Assembly (NCBI RefSeq): GCF_002237595.1
Contig: NZ_CP022529.1
Location: forward strand, 5,238,001 to 5,302,000
Direction: 5' to 3'
Length of the DNA stretch: 64,000 nt
DNA from: Labrenzia sp. VG12
GTDB lineage: Bacteria; Pseudomonadota; Alphaproteobacteria; Rhizobiales; Stappiaceae
Under the pieces are notes generated by a model. That model was given only the letters and a program-made list of their open reading frames with translations, did no database searches and was not told where the DNA came from. The first letter of the stretch is position 1. Each line of letters starts with the position of its first letter. Shown here piece after piece: positions 26,572 to 35,663 of the stretch. A program made the translations under genes and the position numbers.

Positions 26572-27345
26572 TTATCCGCGCCGCTTCTCCATCATCGTGC
26601 GCAGGTAATCGATGTTGGCCTTGGCCTGCTGCGGATCGATTTCAGCCTGGGCGACCTGGATCGCTTCGTCATATTTTCCCTGGATGCCGAGCACCAGGGC
26701 AAGGTTCTGGCGGACGCGGCTGTCGGCACCCGGCAGGCCTGCGGCCCTGCGCAGGGTATATTCGGCATCTGGCAGATCGTTGGAGAGCAGATAGGACAGG
26801 CCCAGATTGTTCAACAGGCTCGGATCGTCAGGCGCGATTTTCAGAGCCTGCTTGTAAAGGCTTCGCGCCTTGGCGTGATTGCCGGTCTGGTCATAGATGG
26901 CAGCCTCCGCGGACATCAGCCGCCAGTCCGGCGTGTCAGGCCGCTGCACGCGCTGAAGCACGTTGAGCGCTTCTTCAAAACGGCCATTCATGGCCAGCAC
27001 CTTGCCATAGGCGGAAGAGATGTCCCGGTCTTTCGGATGGGTGATCACGCCGGCGCGCAACACGGCCATCGCCTGCGGCATCTGGCCGTTCAGGGTCAGG
27101 GCCTCGGAATAGGACAGGATCGCGGTCTTGTCCTTGCGATCCCGTTCATAGGCCTTGGACCATCTGGACACCTGGGCGAGCGCCTGCGACGATCCCGGCG
27201 TGGTGTAGCCGCTCGCCGGCGAATGGGTGCCGGTATTCGATTTGTTCGAGGCGCAGCCTGCAACAAGGGCCATCGCCGTCATGGCCATCACAGTCGAGAC
27301 GAATCTGGCGCGACGGGAAACGGTTCGGTCTCTGGGCGCTTGCAT
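26572..27345 (-). CDS. tadD: TPR-repeat lipoprotein, TadD-like pilus assembly protein
   Basis: A 257-residue TPR protein. The signal ends in the lipobox LVAGC (Cys about 30). Three or more TPR units follow (AILSYSEALTLNGQMPQAMA, ISSAYGKVLAMNGRFEEALN, AAIYDQTGNHAKARSLYKQA, LLNNLGLSYLLSNDLPDAEY). TadD proteins act as pilotins or scaffolds for the Tad secretin. In many relatives tadD follows tadC directly; here about 8 kb of sugar genes lie between and the gene is on the other strand. AAGGA lies 8 nt from ATG 27345; ATG 27354 is the alternative. Confidence 0.82.
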   Translation of the reverse strand: MQAPRDRTVSRRARFVSTVMAMTAMALVAGCASNKSNTGTHSPASGYTTPGSSQALAQVSRWSKAYERDRKDKTAILSYSEALTLNGQMPQAMAVLRAGVITHPKDRDISSAYGKVLAMNGRFEEALNVLQRVQRPDTPDWRLMSAEAAIYDQTGNHAKARSLYKQALKIAPDDPSLLNNLGLSYLLSNDLPDAEYTLRRAAGLPGADSRVRQNLALVLGIQGKYDEAIQVAQAEIDPQQAKANIDYLRTMMEKRRG

Positions 27346-27563
27346 TTTCAACATCCTTGTTGTCCGCAGCCGGTCAGGGCGAGGGCGTTCTGCCTGCAGG
27401 ACTCGCTCTGCTTTCTCCCAATAGAAATAGATAATTAACCCTAATGGATGGTTAAGCCGGCTTGCGATTTGCGAATGCGTGTTCGCCCGCAAGGCATATT
27501 GCGCTGCCGGGCGTGGCAGCATAGGTCTAGGGCTCCAGTTTCCTCTTCCAACGGAGTTGCCCC

Positions 27564-28958
27564 GTGCGCGAATGTCTTGTCCGCAAAAGCGATGTTTCCT
27601 CTTCGACACCCATCATCGCCGTGACCGAAGCGACGCTGCCAGATGTTCTGGCAGGACTGGGAAGTGCCGCACAGGCGTGGAGCGCGCGCAACGATTTCAC
27701 GGGCAAGGCGGCAACCGTTCAGGTCGTGCCAGGCGCGGACGGCACCGAAGCTGCCGTGTTGTTTGGCGTGGAAGTCGGTGGTCTGTCACATCCGCTGGCA
27801 CTTGGCGGGATCGTCAACCAGCTGCCGGCCGGCGACTATCATCTGGCCGAAGGGTTTCCGGACAGGGAACAGGCGGCGCTCGGTTTTGCGCTCTCCGCCT
27901 ATGTGTTTGACCGCTATCGGAAAAACACTGGCAAGACGCGGCGTCTGGCTCTGACCGACGATGTCGATCTGAACCGGCTCGCCATCATTCTCGACGGCGT
28001 CGGGCTGGCGCGTGATCTCATCAACACGCCGGCAAACGACATGGGGCCGGAAGAGCTCTCGCAGGCGGTGGCAAATCTTTTCAAGACCCATGGTGGCACG
28101 GGCCGGATCGTGATCGGCGAGGATCTGCTGGAAGAGAACTTTCCGATGGTCCATGCCGTCGGCCGGGCCAGTTCGCGGGCACCACGGCTGGCCGATTTCA
28201 ACTGGGGCGCGGACGACGCGCCGAAGGTCACCCTGGTCGGCAAGGGCGTCATCTTCGACACAGGCGGCCTGAACCTGAAGCCGGGTTCCTCCATGGCCCT
28301 GATGAAAAAGGACATGGGCGGGGCAGCCAACGTCCTGGGGCTGGCCTCCATGATCATGGCGGCAAAGCTGCCGGTGCGGCTGCGTGTGCTGATCCCCTGT
28401 GTTGAAAACGCGGTCGCCGGCAATGCCTTCCGTCCCGGCGACATCCTGCCGAGCCGCAAGGGCCTGACGGTCGAAATCGGCAACACCGACGCCGAGGGCC
28501 GGCTGGTGCTGGCCGACGCGCTCGCCCTGGCGGACGAGGAAAGCCCGGCGCTGGTGATCGACATGGCAACGCTCACCGGTGCCGCGCGGGTCGCGCTCGG
28601 CCCGGACCTGCCGCCCTTCTTCACCGATGACGAAGCCCTGGCCGAGGACATTGAGGTCATGGCGGAAGCCGCCGCTGACCCGCTCTGGCGCCTGCCGCTC
28701 TGGCAGCCCTACATGAAATATCTCGACAGCAAGATCGCCGACATCAACCACATCAACACGGTTGGCGGTGGTTTTGCCGGATCTGTCACGGCCGCCCTGT
28801 TCCTGTCCCGCTTTGTCGAAAACGCCGAGAGCTGGGTTCATTTCGACATTTTCGGCTGGACGCCGATGGAAAAGCCCGGGAAACCGGTCGGCGGTGAGGC
28901 CCAGGGCATTCGCTGCCTGTTCGACCTGATCTCGGAGCGTTTCGTGGGCACACAATAA
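27564..28958 (+). CDS. M17 leucyl aminopeptidase family protein
   Basis: A 464-residue metallo-aminopeptidase. The M17 catalytic core is intact: LVGKGVIFDTGGLNLKPG with the Lys and first Asp, KKDMGGAANVLG, and the signature NTDAEGRLVLADAL with the second metal-ligand cluster and Arg. It would release N-terminal residues from peptides in the cytoplasm as a hexamer. The N-terminal ~160 residues are divergent as usual. It starts at GTG 27564 with GGAG 8 nt upstream. A metal-binding His in the Asn-His-Ile-Asn stretch near residue 395 is also visible. Confidence 0.92.
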   Translation: MRECLVRKSDVSSSTPIIAVTEATLPDVLAGLGSAAQAWSARNDFTGKAATVQVVPGADGTEAAVLFGVEVGGLSHPLALGGIVNQLPAGDYHLAEGFPDREQAALGFALSAYVFDRYRKNTGKTRRLALTDDVDLNRLAIILDGVGLARDLINTPANDMGPEELSQAVANLFKTHGGTGRIVIGEDLLEENFPMVHAVGRASSRAPRLADFNWGADDAPKVTLVGKGVIFDTGGLNLKPGSSMALMKKDMGGAANVLGLASMIMAAKLPVRLRVLIPCVENAVAGNAFRPGDILPSRKGLTVEIGNTDAEGRLVLADALALADEESPALVIDMATLTGAARVALGPDLPPFFTDDEALAEDIEVMAEAAADPLWRLPLWQPYMKYLDSKIADINHINTVGGGFAGSVTAALFLSRFVENAESWVHFDIFGWTPMEKPGKPVGGEAQGIRCLFDLISERFVGTQ

Positions 28959-29018
28959 CGGCTCCGAAACGTTTTTGTGGTTCGATGGCCATCGATGAGG
29001 ATGGGAACCCGATCATAA

Positions 29019-29369
29019 ATGGCCGTCGAACTGCGCGCCTCCCAGGCGCTGAAACTGATGCATGAAGTCAACCTGGCGCTGGTTCGCGACAGCGAACAGG
29101 ACCTGTCCGCGCGTCAGTTGACCATCCTGCTCACCGTTTATCTGGAGCCGCCCCCCCATACGGTGCGGGGGCTTGCGGCCAAGCTCAACGTCACCAAACC
29201 GGCGATCACAAGGGCGCTCGACACGCTCGGTGGCATGCGGCTCCTGTCGCGCAAACGCGACGAAGCCGACAAGCGCAACGTGATCATCACGCGCACGGTG
29301 GACGGCGCGCTCTATTTGGAGCAGCTTGGAGACCTCGTGGTCGAAAAGGCCAGGGAACTGCCGCGCTGA
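29019..29369 (+). CDS. MarR-family transcriptional regulator
   Basis: A 116-residue compact winged-helix protein. The recognition segment is VRGLAAKLNVTKPAITRALD at about 47-66 and the wing is LLSRKRDEADKRNVIITRT. It lacks the long C-terminal dimer helix of larger MarR proteins. It lies between the aminopeptidase and an NlpC/P60 hydrolase, 28 nt ahead of the latter, so they may be co-transcribed. The ligand is unknown. Confidence 0.85.
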   Translation: MAVELRASQALKLMHEVNLALVRDSEQDLSARQLTILLTVYLEPPPHTVRGLAAKLNVTKPAITRALDTLGGMRLLSRKRDEADKRNVIITRTVDGALYLEQLGDLVVEKARELPR

Positions 29370-29397
29370 TTTCACTCACTTCCGGAATGCTTCTTTG

Positions 29398-30264
29398 ATG
29401 TCCCAGTCCTTTGACCGCCGCCGCCATCCTGTTCGTCACGACCTGGCTGCACTCGAATATGAAGGACGCGCTGAAGCGGACCGCTTCGTCGAAGGCGAGG
29501 TGTTGCAGGTGATCGCCGACCGTCTGGCGCTGCGCCCCGAGCCGCGGCCGGACCGCTCGATCGACACGGAAGTGCTGCGCGGTGAGTGGTTCACGGTCTA
29601 CGAGCAGACGCCCGAAGGCTGGGCATGGGGCCAGCTGGATACGGACGGGTATGTCGGCTGGTTGTCTTCCGATGGCCTGGGCCCCGTGACGCCGGCCACG
29701 CATCGTGTCCGTGCCCTGCGCACCTACCGCTATCCCGGCGCGGACCTCAAGTTTCCGCCACTCGGCATGCTGACCATGGGCGCGCAGGTCACGGTCACCG
29801 GAGAGACGGAAACGCGTGGGCTGACATATGCGCTTCTGAGCGATGGCTCGGCCGTTGTCGCCAAACACCTGGTGCCGCTCGAGGATCGCGTAGGTGACTG
29901 GGTGGCAGTCGCCGAAGAGTTCCTCGGCACACCTTATCTCTGGGGCGGTCGCTCCAGCCTCGGGCTCGACTGTTCGGCCCTGATCCAGCTGGCGGCGCAG
30001 GCGGGGGGCATTGATGTGCCGCGCGACAGCGACATGCAGGAAGCCGAAGCCGGCGATGAGATCCCGCATGACGATCCGTCAGCCTGGGAGCGCGGCGATC
30101 TCGTCTTCTGGAAAGGGCATGTCGGCGTCATTACCGGCCCGAACACGCTCCTGCACGCAAATGGCTTTACCATGACGGTTGCCTATGAACCGCTCGACCA
30201 GGCGCTTGAGCGCATCGCGGCGACGGAATGGGGCGCGGTCACCAGGGCAAGACGATTGACATGA
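29398..30264 (+). CDS. NlpC/P60-family peptidoglycan hydrolase with SH3 domains
   Basis: A 288-residue cysteine peptidase. Residues about 30-160 hold two SH3b-like segments (GEWFTVYEQTPEGWAWGQL, GYVGWLSSDGL; ALRTYRYPGADLKFPPLGML). The NlpC/P60 domain at 165-285 has Cys192 (GLDCSALIQ), His241 (GHVGVIT) and His253 (LLHANGF), all intact. Such dipeptidyl-peptidase-like enzymes cut gamma-D-Glu-diaminopimelate bonds. No signal peptide is seen, so it may recycle muropeptides in the cytoplasm. The frame extends to 29326 into the MarR gene, but ATG 29398 begins the conserved part. Confidence 0.9.
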   Translation: MSQSFDRRRHPVRHDLAALEYEGRAEADRFVEGEVLQVIADRLALRPEPRPDRSIDTEVLRGEWFTVYEQTPEGWAWGQLDTDGYVGWLSSDGLGPVTPATHRVRALRTYRYPGADLKFPPLGMLTMGAQVTVTGETETRGLTYALLSDGSAVVAKHLVPLEDRVGDWVAVAEEFLGTPYLWGGRSSLGLDCSALIQLAAQAGGIDVPRDSDMQEAEAGDEIPHDDPSAWERGDLVFWKGHVGVITGPNTLLHANGFTMTVAYEPLDQALERIAATEWGAVTRARRLT

Positions 30265-30335
30265 AGCGTGTCGATTTCATCAGCTTGCCAAGCAGTATTG
30301 AATAGCCAAGGCGGCTGATTGAGCGCGAAAACGCC

Positions 30336-31520
30336 TCACCCCTTCGGCGTCAGCGCCAGTTGCGGCTCGCGGCTGCCGTCTTCGACCGAACCCTGAACTT
30401 CACCGAGTTCCAGGTCCTCGATCTTGCGGCTGCGCTTGGTGATCTTGTCGGTGGAAATCAGGATCTGGTCGATATCCTTGTTGGCCTGGGCAAAATGCGA
30501 TTGCAGCTTGCCGACCCGGTCGTTCAGGCGGCCGACATCGGTGATCAGATGGCCGACCTCGGCCTGGATCAGGTGCGCCTGTTCGCGCATCTTCGCATCA
30601 CGCAGCACGGACTGGATCACCTGGATCGACAGCATCAAGAGCGACGGAGACACGATCACGACCCGGGCCCGGTGCGCCTTCTGCACCAGATCTTCGAAGT
30701 TTTCGTTGAGTTCGGCAAAGATGCTTTCCGACGGCACGAACAGGAAGGCGGTGTCCTGCGTCTCTCCGGGCAGCAGGTATTTCTCACCGATATCCTGGAT
30801 GTGTTTGGTGAAGTCCCGGCGGAACTGCGCCTGGGCATATTTCAGCTGCTCGTCGCTCTCCGCATTGCGCAACAGGTTGTAGGCCTCGAGCGGAAACTTG
30901 GCATCAATGGCCAGCGACGGGGCGCCGTTCGGCATGTGGATCAGACAGTCCGGGCGGCTGTTGTTGGAAAGGGTCGCCTGGAAGGAATAGGTGCTCGGCG
31001 CCATCTGGTCCTGAATGATCGCCTCCATCCGGCCCTGGCCGAAGGCACCGCGGGTCTGCTTGTTGGAAAGGATCTCCTGCAATTGGCCGACCTGTCCGGA
31101 CAGATCCGTGATGGTGCGCTGCGCCCGGTCGATCACCGCCAGCCGTTCATGCAGATGACGCAAGCCGTCCTGGGTGCGTTTGCTGGTATCGGCCATGGAA
31201 AGGTTGAGCTTGTGGCCCATGCCGTCGAGGCGCTCGTTGACAGCGCGCATCATGTCCGACTGACGCGAGCCGAACACTTCAGCCATGGTCTGCATGCGGC
31301 CGGTCATCTCGCCCTGGCTTTTGAGGAGCTGCGACAGGTGGCTTTCCAGTTCGTGAATGCGTTCTGCCGACGCCGTGTCGGCTTCCGCCCGCAGGCGGAT
31401 CTCGCGCATGGTCTTCAGCACAAGCCAGACAATCAGCGCCAGCAGCAACAGACCGCCGGCGATCGCGGTCTCCAGAACCGTGACGGGGCGGCCGCCAAAC
31501 TCAAACAGGATCTCGTTCAT
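30336..31520 (-). CDS. rmuC: DNA recombination protein RmuC
   Basis: A 394-residue RmuC homologue. N-terminal helix (residues about 18-35, ETAIAGGLLLLALIVWLVLK) as a membrane anchor, a long coiled coil (about 40-150), then the PD-(D/E)XK-like nuclease fold with LIHMPNGAPSLAIDAKFPLE, FLFVPSESIFAEL and VVIVSPSLLML. RmuC limits inversions at short inverted repeats and has a role in anti-transposon and DNA-repair functions. ATG 31520 is chosen; the frame reaches 31556. It is divergent from def. Confidence 0.9.
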   Translation of the reverse strand: MNEILFEFGGRPVTVLETAIAGGLLLLALIVWLVLKTMREIRLRAEADTASAERIHELESHLSQLLKSQGEMTGRMQTMAEVFGSRQSDMMRAVNERLDGMGHKLNLSMADTSKRTQDGLRHLHERLAVIDRAQRTITDLSGQVGQLQEILSNKQTRGAFGQGRMEAIIQDQMAPSTYSFQATLSNNSRPDCLIHMPNGAPSLAIDAKFPLEAYNLLRNAESDEQLKYAQAQFRRDFTKHIQDIGEKYLLPGETQDTAFLFVPSESIFAELNENFEDLVQKAHRARVVIVSPSLLMLSIQVIQSVLRDAKMREQAHLIQAEVGHLITDVGRLNDRVGKLQSHFAQANKDIDQILISTDKITKRSRKIEDLELGEVQGSVEDGSREPQLALTPKG

Positions 31521-31645
31521 GAAACAAACATAGAACGATTCGGGGCGGGCGCCCATCCGCGCGCAAGTGACAGCCGGTTGAAAACGCCTGCCGGGCAGCC
31601 GATTTCCGCGTTGACCGGCGCCGCGTGATTATCTATGTCAGGCCC

Positions 31646-32164
31646 ATGACAAAACGCTCGATCATCACCATTCCCGATCCCGTGCTGCGCGAGACCTGCG
31701 CGCCGATCGAAACCGTCAATGACGACATCCGCGCCCTGGCCGACGACATGCTGGAAACCATGTATGACGCACCGGGCATCGGTCTGGCCGCCAGCCAGAT
31801 CGGCATCCTGAAACGTATCTTCGTGCTGGATGTCGCCAAGGAAGACGCGCCCAAGGAACCGATGGTGTTCATCAACCCCGAGATCGTCTGGTCGAGCGAG
31901 GATCTGTCCGTCTACCAGGAAGGCTGCCTGTCGATCCCGGACTATTTCGAGGATGTCGAGCGTCCGGCGGAAGTCGCCGTCAAGTTTCTCAACCGGGACG
32001 GCGCGGAACAGGAAATCAAGGCCGACGGCCTGCTGGCAACCTGTGTGCAGCATGAACTTGACCATCTGAACGGTACGCTGTTCATTGACTACCTGTCGAA
32101 ACTGAAACGCGACCGGGTGGTCAAGAAATTCACCAAACAGGCAAAGCTCGCCGGCAAACTCTGA
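31646..32164 (+). CDS. def: Peptide deformylase
   Basis: A 172-residue iron/zinc deformylase that removes the N-formyl group from nascent proteins. All three motifs are present: GIGLAASQIG (about 44-53), EGCLSIP with metal ligand Cys94, and QHELDH with His136, Glu137 and His140. ATG 31646 begins the conserved MTKRSIITIPDPVLR; the GTG at 31625 is an unlikely extension. fmt, its functional partner, lies 1.1 kb downstream, separated by marC and an inverted-repeat cluster. Confidence 0.96.
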   Translation: MTKRSIITIPDPVLRETCAPIETVNDDIRALADDMLETMYDAPGIGLAASQIGILKRIFVLDVAKEDAPKEPMVFINPEIVWSSEDLSVYQEGCLSIPDYFEDVERPAEVAVKFLNRDGAEQEIKADGLLATCVQHELDHLNGTLFIDYLSKLKRDRVVKKFTKQAKLAGKL

Positions 32165-32191
32165 CCCGGCGACAACAAAAGGGCGGACGAC

Positions 32192-32824
32192 ATGGATCAG
32201 GCCTTGTTCCTGAAGATCTTCGCCGCGCTTTTTGCCATCATGAGCCCGATTGCCAACCTGCCGGTGTTCCTGTCACTGACGGCCGACCGGGGCCCTGCCT
32301 TTGAGCGCAAGGTGGCGTTCACGCTGATGATCAGTCTCAGTGTGGGCGCGGTGATCGTCGGCCTGTCCGGAAACATCATCCTGAAAGTGTTCGGCATCTC
32401 GCTGGATGCCTTTCGACTGGCCGGCGGCTTCCTGATCCTTCTGATCGCGCTGGACCTGATCCGGGGCCAGAAAGCCCAGGCCCATCATGGCTCGTCAAAG
32501 GAAAAGGAAAACATGAAATCGCAGGATAATCCTGCGATCTATCCCCTGACGGTGCCGATCCTGCTGGGGCCGGGGTCGATCTCGACCATGATCATTTTCC
32601 GCGGGCAGGTCAGCAACGTTGAGCAGGAAGTCGCCTACGTTGCCGGTGTCTCCGCCTCGATCGCGCTTCTTGTCGGGACTTTCTTTGCGGCACCGTTCCT
32701 GTCGCGCTTCATCGGCGAGACCGCCAACAGCGTGATGAGCCGCCTGATGGGCATGATCCTGGCCGCCATCGCGATGGAAATGATGACCAGCAGTCTCAAG
32801 GTCCTGCTGCCCGGTCTGGCCTGA
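32192..32824 (+). CDS. MarC-family integral membrane protein
   Basis: A 210-residue protein with six hydrophobic helices typical of MarC (e.g. IFAALFAIMSPIANLPVFLS, FLILLIALDLIRG, IYPLTVPILLGPGSISTMII, LMGMILAAIAMEM). The two internally similar halves each carry a short P-x-x-N/G-P-G-like element. The function is unknown; the earlier link to multiple drug resistance is not supported by later work. It lies 27 nt after def in the same direction. Confidence 0.88.
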   Translation: MDQALFLKIFAALFAIMSPIANLPVFLSLTADRGPAFERKVAFTLMISLSVGAVIVGLSGNIILKVFGISLDAFRLAGGFLILLIALDLIRGQKAQAHHGSSKEKENMKSQDNPAIYPLTVPILLGPGSISTMIIFRGQVSNVEQEVAYVAGVSASIALLVGTFFAAPFLSRFIGETANSVMSRLMGMILAAIAMEMMTSSLKVLLPGLA

Positions 32825-33288
32825 TCTGATCAGCGCCGTTTACACGCCACTCCGTCATCCTGAAAAAGCGCGCGAGCGCTGTCTTCAAGGATGGGCCACG
32901 TGTTCTGAAATCTGAAACCCATCCGTAGAAACGGACCTGGAGGTCCTCCTCGGAGTCTGGCCCGAAAGTGATGGCCAGGGCGAATGCTTCAGTCACATTT
33001 GTCATTCCCGCGAAAGCGGGAAACCAGGATCCCGTGAGGTCAGATCTAATTTGTAGCGCGGATTCATAAGGTGACTTGGTCCCCGCTTTCGCGGGGATGA
33101 CAACCGAGAGGGGGCGAGTTCGTGCCAGGAACGATCTATGCTGCGCCCTGGATCACCTTCGGGCCAGACACTCAGGATGACATTTGTGTTTGTTGAGCCG
33201 TCTTCGTTAATCAACCGCATCATTCTCTTGCAAGCGGCGGCCCGAGACGCAATAAGGAGTCAAATCTCCAGAACCCTTCAGGAACCAC
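32825..33288. other. 464-bp intergenic region filled by nested inverted repeats
   Basis: No gene was found. Almost the whole stretch is occupied by three nested inverted-repeat pairs spanning 32854-33181 (listed separately). The remaining 100 bp before fmt should contain its promoter, but no clear -35/-10 pair was seen. Confidence 0.6.
32854..33181. repeat. Nested inverted-repeat (REP/MITE-like) element of about 330 bp
   Basis: Outer arms GTCATCCTGA (32854-32863) and TCAGGATGAC (33172-33181) match perfectly. Middle arms 32953-32982 and 33144-33173 share TCTGGCCCGAA, GTGAT and CCAGGGCG in inverse order with small gaps. Inner arms 33001-33020 and 33081-33101 match at 19 of 20 positions, and each contains a small hairpin, CCCGC-GAAA-GCGGG or its complement. 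No coding capacity. Confidence 0.8.
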
Positions 33289-34227
33289 ATGTCTCTACGC
33301 GTTATCTTCATGGGCACCCCGGATTTCTCGGTGCCGACCCTGATGGAAATCGTTGGCCAGGGCCATGACGTGGTGGCCTGTTATTCGCAGCCGCCACGAC
33401 CGGCGGGCCGCGGCATGGACCTGAAGAAGTCGCCTGTCCATGAAGCCGCTGAATCCTTCGGCATTCCGGTCTTCACGCCCAAGAGCCTGAAGGGTGAAGA
33501 GGAACAGGCTGCCTTCGCCGCCCTGGAGGCGGATGTCGCCGTGGTGGTCGCCTATGGGCTGTTGTTGCCGAAGCCGGTTCTGGACGCCCCCGCATTTGGC
33601 TGTCTCAACCTGCATGCCTCCATGCTGCCGCGCTGGCGCGGAGCAGCCCCGATCAACCGGGCGATCATGGCCGGTGACACGGAGACGGCGGTCCAGGTGA
33701 TGCGCATGGAAGAGGGGCTCGACACCGGTCCTGTCTGCATGTCCGAAACGCTCGCCATCAGCGAGAACATGACCGCCGGTGAGCTGCATGACCGCCTGGC
33801 GCCTCTGGGTGGAGACCTGATGGTGCGCGCGCTGGCGGCCCTCTCGCGCGGCGCGCTCGGCGAGCAGCCCCAGGCCGAAGAGGGCGTGACCTATGCCGCG
33901 AAGCTCTCCAAGCAGGAAACCCGCATCGACTGGTCGAAACCGGCCGGAGAGGTTCACAATCACATTCGCGGTCTGTCGCCGTTTCCGGGCGCCTGGTGCG
34001 AGATGCCGCTTGGCGGCAAGGGGGAACGGGTGAAGATCCTGCGCAGCGCGTTGGCAGACGGCGAGGGCGCTCCCGGTACCGTGCTGGAGACCGGGGACGT
34101 GCCGGTGATCGCCTGTGGTGGCGGTGCCGTTCGTCTCGTTGAGGTGCAGCGGGCAGGCAAGAAACCGATGAGCGGCGCGGACTTCCTGCGCGGCGCGTCG
34201 CTTTCGGACGGCACGGTTCTCGACTAG
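33289..34227 (+). CDS. fmt: Methionyl-tRNA formyltransferase
   Basis: A 312-residue enzyme that formylates initiator Met-tRNA using 10-formyl-THF. Seen: VIFMGTPDFSVPTL at the N-terminus, the catalytic Asn/His region CLNLHASMLPRWRGAAPI, the EEGLDTGPV motif with catalytic Asp, and the C-terminal OB-like domain from about residue 205 (KQETRIDW, VHNHIRGLSPFPGAW). Length is normal. Followed by a GNAT gene and truA in the same direction. Confidence 0.96.
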   Translation: MSLRVIFMGTPDFSVPTLMEIVGQGHDVVACYSQPPRPAGRGMDLKKSPVHEAAESFGIPVFTPKSLKGEEEQAAFAALEADVAVVVAYGLLLPKPVLDAPAFGCLNLHASMLPRWRGAAPINRAIMAGDTETAVQVMRMEEGLDTGPVCMSETLAISENMTAGELHDRLAPLGGDLMVRALAALSRGALGEQPQAEEGVTYAAKLSKQETRIDWSKPAGEVHNHIRGLSPFPGAWCEMPLGGKGERVKILRSALADGEGAPGTVLETGDVPVIACGGGAVRLVEVQRAGKKPMSGADFLRGASLSDGTVLD

Positions 34228-34251
34228 TCTGGCTGCAGGAGACAACCAAGA

Positions 34252-34788
34252 ATGACTGTGACCGCCGTTCCGAACCTGACCGTTCGCGATTTTGCACCTG
34301 CAGACGAAGATGCCGTCAGGCAGCTGATCACGGCAGCCTTTCCCTCTGACCGGGAAGCTCGCCTGGTGCACACGCTGCGCCATTGCGGCGCGCTGGTCTT
34401 GGAGCAGGTCGCGGTCGACGAGAGCGGGCGGATTGTCGGTCATGTGGCTTATAGCCGGGTGACCCCGGCCGCGATCGGCCGCGGGCAGGCCATGCAGATT
34501 GCCTGCCTGGCACCGGTGTCCGTCTGGCCGGAGTTGCAGCACAAGGGGGTCGGCACGACACTCACCCGCAACTCCCTGGAAAAGCTGAAGGAATGCGGCG
34601 AGGAGCTGGTTCTTGTACTGGGGCCACCTGCCTATTTCCCGCGGTTTGGCTTTGACGCCGAACTGGCGAAGAAGATCCAGGGCCCCTATGCCGGAGGAGC
34701 CTTCATGGCGCTGGCCCTTTCGGAGGATTGCCTGCGCGATCTGCCCATCGAAGTGGCCTTTGCCACCCCGTTTGAAGATTTCGAATAA
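34252..34788 (+). CDS. GNAT-family N-acetyltransferase (YhbS-like)
   Basis: A 178-residue acetyltransferase. The acetyl-CoA binding region is LAPVSVWPELQHKGVGTTLT (Q/R-x-x-G-x-G/A variant QHKGVG), followed by LVLVLGPPAYFPRFGFD, which is typical of the YhbS type. The substrate is unknown. Its stop overlaps the truA start by one base (TAATG), and it begins 24 nt after fmt, so it belongs to an fmt-GNAT-truA unit. Confidence 0.88.
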   Translation: MTVTAVPNLTVRDFAPADEDAVRQLITAAFPSDREARLVHTLRHCGALVLEQVAVDESGRIVGHVAYSRVTPAAIGRGQAMQIACLAPVSVWPELQHKGVGTTLTRNSLEKLKECGEELVLVLGPPAYFPRFGFDAELAKKIQGPYAGGAFMALALSEDCLRDLPIEVAFATPFEDFE

Positions 34789-35609
34789 TGCCCCGCTACA
34801 AGCTGACGGTGGAATATGACGGCCGGCCATTCTGCGGCTGGCAGCGCCAGGCCAACGGCCCGTCTGTCCAGGCGGTGATCGAGCGCGCCATCAAGTCCTT
34901 CTCCGGCGAGGAAGTCACGATCGGTGGGGCCGGCCGTACGGATACGGGTGTGCACGCTACCGGTCAGGTCTGTCACATCGACCTGTCGAAACCCTGGCCG
35001 GCCAGAACTGTCATGGGGGCGATGAATTTTCATTGCCAGCCCGACCCGGTGGTGATCCTGGACGCAGAGGAAATGCATGAAGGCTTCGATGCTCGCTTTT
35101 CAGCCATTCGCCGATCCTACCGCTACCGCATTCACAACCGTCTGCCGCCGCTGACCCACCAGCTTGGCCTTGCCTGGCACGTGAAGACGGACCTTGACGC
35201 GGAGGCCATGCATGCGGCCGCGCAGGAATTTGTCGGCCATCACGACTTCACGACATTCCGCCATTCCCGCTGCCAGGCGAAAAGCCCGGAAAAGACGCTG
35301 GAAGACTTCCGGGTCTACCGCAACGGCGAGTTCGTCATTGCCGAATGTTCCTCCCGCTCCTTTCTGCACAACCAGGTTCGTTCCATGGTCGGCACGCTGC
35401 GCCTTGTGGGCGAGGGCAAGTGGGGCCCGGGCGACATCACGAAGGCACTGCAGGCACGTGACCGCAAGGCCTGCGGCCCGGTCGCCCCGGCCGACGGGCT
35501 TTATCTGACACGGGTGGATTACCGGCCTGCGGAATTGGACATAGAACTTCTGAAGGACTGGCAGACCCGCAAGGCGGCGATGCCGGCGGAAGAGGCCGGG
35601 GAAGCTTGA
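34788..35609 (+). CDS. truA: tRNA pseudouridine(38-40) synthase TruA
   Basis: A 273-residue pseudouridine synthase modifying U38-U40 of the tRNA anticodon arm. N-terminal YDGRPFCGWQRQ, the catalytic Asp52 in GAGRTDTGVHATGQ, HDFTTFRHSRC, and SRSFLHNQVRSMVGTLRLVG are all present. Length and start are normal. It closes the fmt unit; in related genomes dapE commonly follows, here displaced by 6.5 kb. Confidence 0.95.
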   Translation: MPRYKLTVEYDGRPFCGWQRQANGPSVQAVIERAIKSFSGEEVTIGGAGRTDTGVHATGQVCHIDLSKPWPARTVMGAMNFHCQPDPVVILDAEEMHEGFDARFSAIRRSYRYRIHNRLPPLTHQLGLAWHVKTDLDAEAMHAAAQEFVGHHDFTTFRHSRCQAKSPEKTLEDFRVYRNGEFVIAECSSRSFLHNQVRSMVGTLRLVGEGKWGPGDITKALQARDRKACGPVAPADGLYLTRVDYRPAELDIELLKDWQTRKAAMPAEEAGEA

Positions 35610-35663
35610 GCAAAGCCCGGCATCGCTGCCGAAATCAGACCGTGCCGGAACGCATAAAGTTGC

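Noticed and set aside
30360..31628. 422-codon plus-strand frame opposite rmuC
   Set aside because: Antisense shadow; rmuC is clearly the coding strand.
33295..34830. 511-codon minus-strand frame opposite fmt and the GNAT gene
   Set aside because: It is fully antisense to two well-conserved genes, and the product resembles no family and is rich in Arg, His and Gln, as expected for a shadow frame in high-GC DNA.
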